Origin: Streptococcus oralis subsp. tigurinus AZ_3a
GTDB lineage: Bacteria; Bacillota; Bacilli; Lactobacillales; Streptococcaceae
Reading direction: 5' to 3'
NCBI GenBank assembly: GCA_000344275.1
Contig: AORU01000013.1
Location: forward strand, 1 to 57,202
DNA: 57,202 nucleotides
The position numbers and the translations under genes were made by a program. Under the pieces are notes generated by a model. That model worked only from the letters and a program-made list of their open reading frames with translations, did no database searches and was not told the origin of the DNA. Shown here in pieces: positions 52,026 through 57,202 of this stretch (its first letter is position 1; every line of letters begins with the position of its first letter).

Positions 52026-54185
52026 TTAAATCACACAACTTTCACATTGGTTAGCACCAACTTCCCCACCGTCGTCTGTAAAGGTACGGACGTAGTAGAT
52101 AGACTTGATACCCTTATTAAAGGCATAGTTACGAAGAATTGACAAGTCACGTGTCGTTTGTTTGTTTTCTTTCTTCCATTCGTAAAGACCTTTTGGAATG
52201 TCACTACGCATGAAGAGAGTGAGTGAAAGTCCTTGGTCCACGTGTTCAGTTGCAGCCGCGTAAACATCAATCACCTTACGCATATCCATGTCGTAGGCAG
52301 AAGTGTAGTAAGGAATCGTTTCTGTTGACAAACCTGCAGCAGGATAGTAGATCTTACCGATTTTCTTCTCTTGGCGTTCTTCGATACGTTGCGTAATCGG
52401 GTGGATAGAAGCAGAAACATCGTTGATGTAGCTGATAGAACCATTTGGAGCAACAGCTAGACGGTTTTGGTGGTAAAGTCCATCTGCTTGAACCTTTTCG
52501 CGAAGTTCAGCCCAGTCAGCAGCGCTTGGAATAAAGACATCTTTAAAGAGTTCTTTAACACGGTCTGATTTTGGAACAAACTCGCCTGTTACATACTTGT
52601 CGAAGTAGCTACCGTTAGCATAGTCTGATTTTTCAAAGTTGTGGAAGGTGATACCACGTTCACGTGCGATATTGTTTGACTCAACCAAGGTCCAGTAGTT
52701 CATAAGCATAAAGTAGATGCTTGTAAATTCAATTGACTCAGGTGATCCGTACTCAATCAGTTGTTGGGCAAGGTAACTATGAAGTCCCATAGCACCAAGA
52801 CCAAAGGTGTGGGCTAAGCTATTTCCGTGGTCGATAGTAGGGACAGCTACGATGTGTGAACTATCTGTAACGAAAGTAAGGGCACGAACCATAGCGCGGA
52901 TAGAACGACCAAAGTCAGGTGAAGTCATCATGTTGACTACGTTAGTTGAACCAAGGTTACATGAAACGTCTGTTCCCATTTGAAGGAATTCTTGAGCATC
53001 GTTGATCAAGCTTGGTTCTTGAACTTGAAGAATCTCAGAACACAAGTTACTCATGATAATCTTACCATCAACAGGATTTGCACGGTTAGCCGTATCAATG
53101 TTGACTACATAAGGGTAACCAGATTCTTGTTGCAATTTAGAGATTTCAGTTTCCAAATCACGTGCTTTGATTTTTGTCTTGCGGATATTTGGATTTGCGA
53201 CCAATTCATCGTATTTTTCAGTGATGTCGATGTAGTTGAATGGCACACCATACTCAAGCTCTACGGAGTAAGGGCTAAAGAGATACATTTCTTCATTTTT
53301 ACGAGCTAATTCGTAGAATTTATCTGGTACCACAACTCCAAGTGAGAGGGTCTTAACACGAACCTTTTCATCGGCATTTTCTTTCTTAGTTGAAAGGAAA
53401 GCGATGATATCTGGGTGAAAGACGTTGAGGTAGACAACCCCAGCACCTTGACGTTGTCCGAGTTGGTTGGAGTAAGAGAAGCTGTCTTCGAAGAGTTTCA
53501 TAACTGGAACGACACCAGAAGCTGCTCCTTCATAGCCTTTGATAGGTGCGCCAGCTTCACGAAGGTTACTGAGGGAAATTCCCACACCACCACCGATACG
53601 TGAAAGTTGAAGAGCAGAGTTGATAGAACGTCCGATAGAGTTCATGTCATCAGTTACTTGAATCAAGAAACAAGATACCAACTCACCACGACGAGCACGG
53701 CCTGCGTTCAAAAAGGAAGGAGTAGCTGGTTGGTAGCGTTGGTGGATGATTTCATTGGCAATATCAGTCGCGATCGCTTCATCCCCGTCAGCAAAGTAAA
53801 GTGCATTAAAGAAGACACGGTCTTCCATACTTTCAAGGTAATATTCACCGTCATTAGTCTTCAAGGCATACTGGTTGTAAAACTTATAGGCAGCCATGAA
53901 TGATTTGAATTGGAAGTTTTGGTCTTTGATAAATTGATGCAGTTCTTCCAAAAACTCTGGACGGTATTTCTTGAGAAATGCAGTTTCGATGTAGTTGTGT
54001 TCAATGAGGTAGTTGATTTTATCAGTGATTGAATCAAAAACCATAGTGTTTGGAACTACATTTTCTTTAAAGAAGGCGTCCAAGGCTTCTTTATCTTTAT
54101 GAAGCATGATTTGTCCATTAACAGGACGGTTGATTTCGTTATTGAGACGGAAGTAAGTTACGTCCTCAAGATGTTTTAATCCCAT
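52026..54185 (-). CDS. nrdE: Class Ib ribonucleotide reductase alpha subunit NrdE
   Basis: A 719-residue catalytic subunit reducing ribonucleoside diphosphates. It lacks an N-terminal ATP cone, as usual for class Ib. The active-site Cys residues include LVSCFLIQ and NLCSEILQ; the radical path Tyr residues and the C-terminal redox pair CESC (before VI) that is reduced by NrdH are present. Follows nrdH by 81 bases. Confidence 0.97.
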   Translation of the reverse strand: MGLKHLEDVTYFRLNNEINRPVNGQIMLHKDKEALDAFFKENVVPNTMVFDSITDKINYLIEHNYIETAFLKKYRPEFLEELHQFIKDQNFQFKSFMAAYKFYNQYALKTNDGEYYLESMEDRVFFNALYFADGDEAIATDIANEIIHQRYQPATPSFLNAGRARRGELVSCFLIQVTDDMNSIGRSINSALQLSRIGGGVGISLSNLREAGAPIKGYEGAASGVVPVMKLFEDSFSYSNQLGQRQGAGVVYLNVFHPDIIAFLSTKKENADEKVRVKTLSLGVVVPDKFYELARKNEEMYLFSPYSVELEYGVPFNYIDITEKYDELVANPNIRKTKIKARDLETEISKLQQESGYPYVVNIDTANRANPVDGKIIMSNLCSEILQVQEPSLINDAQEFLQMGTDVSCNLGSTNVVNMMTSPDFGRSIRAMVRALTFVTDSSHIVAVPTIDHGNSLAHTFGLGAMGLHSYLAQQLIEYGSPESIEFTSIYFMLMNYWTLVESNNIARERGITFHNFEKSDYANGSYFDKYVTGEFVPKSDRVKELFKDVFIPSAADWAELREKVQADGLYHQNRLAVAPNGSISYINDVSASIHPITQRIEERQEKKIGKIYYPAAGLSTETIPYYTSAYDMDMRKVIDVYAAATEHVDQGLSLTLFMRSDIPKGLYEWKKENKQTTRDLSILRNYAFNKGIKSIYYVRTFTDDGGEVGANQCESCVI

Positions 54186-54266
54186 AAAATTTCCCTTATC
54201 TAATTACAAAAGAAAGGCCTCTAAGTTAGCCCTAGAAGCAAGTTTCTTCTGGATGATGTACTAAGA

Positions 54267-54485
54267 TTATGCTAATTGTTTCAGTTTTCCTGGTTGGAAA
54301 CCTGAAAAGACTTCAGTTGGTGTTTGGATGACAGGAGCAGCGCTGAAACCGAGCTCTTTAACTTGATTGATATACTCAGGTTGCTCGTCAAGATTGATCT
54401 CACGATAAGCGATATTATTACTGTCCAAGAAACGCTTGGTCATCTTACATTGGACACAGTTATTTTTAGAATAAACGGTTACCAT
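54267..54485 (-). CDS. nrdH: Glutaredoxin-like protein NrdH
   Basis: A 72-residue thioredoxin-fold protein with the redox motif CVQC (Cys10, Cys13) and the NrdH signature GFSAAPVI...GFQPGKL at the C-terminus. It is the electron donor for NrdE. GAGG SD. First gene of nrdHEF. Confidence 0.96.
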   Translation of the reverse strand: MVTVYSKNNCVQCKMTKRFLDSNNIAYREINLDEQPEYINQVKELGFSAAPVIQTPTEVFSGFQPGKLKQLA

Positions 54486-54521
54486 TTTCGTAACTCCTCT
54501 TTCAAAATAGATTACTTTCTT

Positions 54522-54549
54522 AGTATATCAGAAAAAAAAACTTTGTCAA
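54522..54549 (-). promoter_or_regulatory. nrdH promoter
   Basis: On the minus strand TTGACA (54544-54549) and TATACT (54522-54527) with a 16-base spacer. Confidence 0.75.
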
Positions 54550-54556
54550 ACTTTTT

Positions 54557-54614
54557 AAACTAAATCTTGTGCTAAAAAGTTACGGTTTTGAAATCAAAAC
54601 ACAAGATATAGTAT
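54557..54614. promoter_or_regulatory. Pair of NrdR-box-like sequences
   Basis: Two 16-base sites (54557-54572, read on minus, and 54599-54614) match the NrdR consensus ACACWATATNTTGTNT at about 13 and 14 of 16 positions. Their starts are 42 bases apart, four helical turns. They also create an inverted repeat ATCTTGTG/CACAAGAT. The rest of the 361-base gap 54486-54846 holds the nrdH and ptsH promoters. Confidence 0.45.
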
Positions 54615-54755
54615 TTTTGAAAACATAAATTTTGACTTCCGTTGAACTGTCAAACTTTCTCAAAATAAAAAAACTACATACTGTATATTGGCAGTATAAA
54701 TAGAAGATTTTCAGCAAGTTATCAGAAAGGAAAACGAAGAAAATCCATAAAATAC

Positions 54756-54784
54756 TTGAAAAATTATCTAGAAGGTGATATAAT
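54756..54784 (+). promoter_or_regulatory. ptsHI promoter
   Basis: TTGAAA (54756-54761) and TATAAT (54779-54784), spacer 17, with TGA before the -10. Confidence 0.75.
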
Positions 54785-54846
54785 ACAGTCTTGTAAGGGT
54801 TATCACATATAATCCAAATAAGAAACAATTAAAGGAGAGTCAAACT

Positions 54847-55110
54847 ATGGCTTCTAAAGATTTCCACGTAGTGGCAGAAACAGGTATCCACGCACGTCCA
54901 GCAACATTGTTGGTTCAAACAGCTAGCAAATTTGCTTCAGACATCACTCTTGAATACAAAGGTAAATCAGTAAACCTTAAATCAATCATGGGTGTTATGA
55001 GTCTTGGTGTTGGCCAAGGTGCTGATGTTACAATTTCAGCTGAAGGTGCAGATGCTGACGATGCAATCGCTGCAATCACTGAAACTATGGGAAAAGAAGG
55101 ATTGGCATAA
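54847..55110 (+). CDS. ptsH: Phosphocarrier protein HPr
   Basis: An 87-residue PTS phosphocarrier. The phospho-His15 is in TGIHARPAT and the HPr kinase site Ser46 in [13 protein letters not shown]. HPr-Ser-P is the CcpA corepressor, so it links to the cre site upstream of lacT. AAAGGAGAG SD, strongly optimised codons. Confidence 0.98.
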   Translation: MASKDFHVVAETGIHARPATLLVQTASKFASDITLEYKGKSVNLKSIMGVMSLGVGQGADVTISAEGADADDAIAAITETMGKEGLA

Positions 55111-55115
55111 GGAAA

Positions 55116-56849
55116 ATGACAGAAATGCTTAAAGGAATCGCAGCATCTGACGGTGTTGCAGTTGCAAAAGCATATCTACTCGTTCAACCGGATTTGTCAT
55201 TTGAGACTGTTACAGTCGAAGATACAAACGCAGAAGAAGCTCGCCTTGATGCCGCTCTAAAAGCATCACAAGACGAGCTTTCTGTTATTCGTGAGAAAGC
55301 AGTAGGTACGCTCGGTGAAGAAGCTGCTCAAGTTTTTGACGCTCACTTAATGGTTCTTGCTGACCCAGAAATGATCAGCCAAATTAAGGAAACAATCCGT
55401 GCGAAGAAAGTGAATGCAGAAGCAGGTCTGAAAGAAGTGACAGACATGTTTATCACTATCTTTGAAGGTATGGAAGACAACCCATACATGCAAGAACGTG
55501 CAGCGGATATCCGCGACGTGACGAAACGTGTATTGGCAAATCTCCTTGGTAAGAAATTGCCAAACCCAGCTTCTATCAATGAAGAAGTGATCGTGATTGC
55601 GCATGACTTGACTCCTTCAGATACAGCTCAATTGGACAAAAACTTTGTAAAAGCTTTTGTAACCAACATCGGTGGACGTACAAGCCACTCAGCTATCATG
55701 GCGCGTACACTTGAAATTGCGGCAGTATTGGGTACAAACAACATCACTGAAATTGTTAAAGATGGTGATATCCTTGCTGTTAACGGTATAACTGGTGAAG
55801 TGATTATCAACCCAACTGATGAGCAAGCGGCAGAATTCAAGGCTGCTGGTGAAGCTTATGCGAAGCAAAAAGCTGAATGGGCACTTTTGAAAGATGCTCA
55901 AACAGTGACTGCTGATGGTAAACACTTTGAATTGGCTGCTAATATCGGTACTCCAAAAGACGTTGAAGGTGTCAATGCCAACGGTGCCGAAGCTGTCGGT
56001 CTTTACCGTACAGAGTTCTTGTACATGGATTCTCAAGACTTCCCAACAGAAGACGAGCAGTATGAAGCTTACAAGGCTGTACTTGAAGGAATGAATGGTA
56101 AACCTGTTGTTGTTCGTACAATGGATATCGGTGGAGATAAGGAACTTCCTTACTTTGATATGCCTCATGAAATGAACCCATTCCTTGGATTCCGTGCCCT
56201 TCGTATCTCTATTTCTGAAACTGGAGATGCTATGTTCCGCACTCAAATCCGTGCTCTTCTTCGTGCGTCTGTACACGGTCAATTGCGTATCATGTTCCCA
56301 ATGGTTGCGCTCTTGAAAGAATTCCGTGCAGCTAAAGCAGTCTTTGACGAAGAAAAAGCAAACCTTCTTGCTGAAGGTGTTGCAGTTGCGGATAATATCC
56401 AAGTTGGTATCATGATTGAAATCCCAGCAGCAGCAATGCTTGCAGACCAATTTGCTAAAGAAGTTGACTTCTTCTCAATTGGTACAAACGACTTGATCCA
56501 ATACACAATGGCAGCAGACCGTATGAACGAACAAGTTTCATACCTTTACCAACCATACAACCCATCAATCCTACGTTTGATTAACAATGTTATCAAAGCA
56601 GCTCACGCTGAAGGTAAATGGGCAGGTATGTGTGGTGAGATGGCTGGTGACCAAAAAGCTGTTCCACTTCTTGTCGGAATGGGCTTGGATGAGTTCTCTA
56701 TGTCAGCAACATCTGTCCTTCGTACACGTAGCTTAATGAAGAAACTTGATACAGCTAAGATGGAAGAGTACGCAAACCGTGCCCTTACAGAATGCTCAAC
56801 AATGGAAGAAGTTCTTGAACTTCAAAAAGAATACGTTGACTTTGATTAA
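55116..56849 (+). CDS. ptsI: PTS enzyme I
   Basis: A 577-residue phosphoenolpyruvate-protein phosphotransferase that starts the PTS relay to HPr. The phospho-His is in [12 protein letters not shown] (about residue 190) and the PEP-binding signature [19 protein letters not shown] lies near 450 (given in part). The catalytic Cys is in [11 protein letters not shown] near 502. It lies 5 bases after ptsH and serves the gat and lac PTS of this window. Confidence 0.98.
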   Translation: MTEMLKGIAASDGVAVAKAYLLVQPDLSFETVTVEDTNAEEARLDAALKASQDELSVIREKAVGTLGEEAAQVFDAHLMVLADPEMISQIKETIRAKKVNAEAGLKEVTDMFITIFEGMEDNPYMQERAADIRDVTKRVLANLLGKKLPNPASINEEVIVIAHDLTPSDTAQLDKNFVKAFVTNIGGRTSHSAIMARTLEIAAVLGTNNITEIVKDGDILAVNGITGEVIINPTDEQAAEFKAAGEAYAKQKAEWALLKDAQTVTADGKHFELAANIGTPKDVEGVNANGAEAVGLYRTEFLYMDSQDFPTEDEQYEAYKAVLEGMNGKPVVVRTMDIGGDKELPYFDMPHEMNPFLGFRALRISISETGDAMFRTQIRALLRASVHGQLRIMFPMVALLKEFRAAKAVFDEEKANLLAEGVAVADNIQVGIMIEIPAAAMLADQFAKEVDFFSIGTNDLIQYTMAADRMNEQVSYLYQPYNPSILRLINNVIKAAHAEGKWAGMCGEMAGDQKAVPLLVGMGLDEFSMSATSVLRTRSLMKKLDTAKMEEYANRALTECSTMEEVLELQKEYVDFD

Positions 56850-56857
56850 TCTAAAGG

Positions 56858-56887
56858 TCCTTGCAACTCGGTTGCAGGGATTTTTTT
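56858..56887 (+). terminator. Terminator of ptsHI
   Basis: A 10-bp stem with one G-U pair (56858-56867 with 56871-56880, loop TCG) followed by seven T. Confidence 0.9.
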
Positions 56888-56972
56888 AAAAAAATTTGGT
56901 GATTGATTTTCAATATAGGATTCTCAAATCAAACTGTTCAGATAGAAGGTAGTGTAGAAAACCAAAAAATTG

Positions 56973-57034
56973 TTAACTGGTTCATAAAGTTCTTGACAAG
57001 TTGCGAATTTAGGAGTAAACTATTAACCAGTTAA
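56973..57034 (+). promoter_or_regulatory. pht promoter with two AdcR boxes
   Basis: TTGACA (56993-56998) and TAAACT (57016-57021), spacer 17. TTAACTGGTTCA (56973-56984) lies upstream and TTAACCAGTTAA (57023-57034) at the start site; the second is a perfect match to the zinc-repressor AdcR consensus TTAACYRGTTAA. Confidence 0.82.
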
Positions 57035-57105
57035 CTATTAGAGAGGAGTTTCTGCAATTTAGAAATGAATTGCAACTAGAAATATCAAAAAGAAAGAGAG
57101 TTTCG

Positions 57106-57202
57106 ATGAAAATTAATAAAAAATACCTAGCAGGTTCTGCGGCAGCCTTGATTTTAAGTGTTTGTTCTTATGAGTTGGGACTGTATCAAGCTAGAACAGT
57201 CA
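57106..57202 (+). CDS. Pht family histidine triad protein (5' end only)
   Basis: The first 32 codons of a gene cut by the window edge. MKINKKYLAGSAAALILSVC and the following SYELGLYQA match the signal region of pneumococcal PhtA/B/D/E surface zinc-binding proteins. The Cys gives a lipobox-like SVC. AdcR boxes upstream support the assignment; which Pht it is cannot be told. ptsI followed by pht is also the pneumococcal order as I recall. Confidence 0.85.
   Translation, partial: MKINKKYLAGSAAALILSVCSYELGLYQARTV

Noticed and set aside
50869..54485. Missing nrdI as evidence of a broken RNR locus
   Set aside because: In streptococci nrdI is commonly encoded elsewhere, so its absence here is not unusual.
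55689..56450. 253-codon minus-strand frame inside ptsI
   Set aside because: A by-product of the strong codon bias of ptsI; Cys/Phe/His-rich translation without domain features.

Overview
The window reads as a chromosomal segment of a Mitis-group Streptococcus (S. mitis / S. oralis / S. infantis-like, close to but probably not S. pneumoniae). The evidence is a choline-incorporation operon (tarI-tarJ-licABC), a BOX-type repeat, macP and rocS homologues, the start of a pht (histidine triad) gene with AdcR boxes, the streptococcal ATP synthase order (c before a), and low GC with many extended -10 (TGnTATAAT) promoters. The ATP synthase c subunit differs from the pneumococcal sequence, as I remember it, at positions tied to optochin sensitivity. 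This assignment is inference from gene content; no database search was possible.

Layout. 1-100: three stacked hairpins that look like the right end (omega-RNA scaffold) of an IS200/IS605-type element. 161-4552: ylxM-ffh (signal recognition particle), guaA on the opposite strand, and a GntR regulator. 4690-6302: a U32/TrhP tRNA hydroxylation protein and a CHY zinc-finger protein. 6534-12862: the complete F1Fo ATP synthase operon. 12906-20843: a beta-propeller lactonase, an AliB/AmiA-like peptide-binding lipoprotein, an AI-2E family membrane protein coupled to a TPR protein, and an amino-acid ABC transporter. 20920-25504 (mostly minus strand): a BOX repeat that runs into the lysS stop codon, lysS, a coupled trio (popT/DUF368, ybaK, histidine phosphatase) and a GH25 lysozyme-like protein. 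25660-31979: glmU-nudix-macP-mtnN, rocS, a DEDD exonuclease, a membrane glycerophosphodiesterase and YbaB. 32143-36594: tarIJ-licABC with a perfect CiaR direct repeat.

36785-50729 is a galactose/lactose island: a galactitol-type PTS (IIA, IIB, IIC), an aldose 1-epimerase (lacX) broken by an in-frame TAA, the tagatose-6-phosphate pathway lacABCD, the antiterminator lacT with its RNA target and terminator and an overlapping cre site, then lacG-lacF-lacE, a sortase-anchored GH53 endo-beta-1,4-galactanase and a DeoR/LacR repressor. A plausible flow is: surface galactanase cuts plant galactan, the PTS imports and phosphorylates galacto-oligosaccharides or lactose, LacG splits them, and LacABCD takes galactose-6-P to triose phosphates. 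50869-54485: class Ib ribonucleotide reductase nrdHEF. 54847-56849: ptsHI, the general PTS proteins that feed all the PTS permeases here. 57106-end: first 32 codons of a pht gene.

Most of the window is ordinary core genome. The parts most worth a second look are the lacF-lacE leader peptide and hairpin whose loop can pair with the lacE Shine-Dalgarno, the lacX nonsense codon, the galactanase joined to an unusual lacT-G-F-E order, the IS200/IS605-like hairpin cluster at the left edge, and several regulatory sites (CiaR, AdcR, RAT/cre, NrdR-like, CodY-like). No tRNA, rRNA, CRISPR or prophage was seen.
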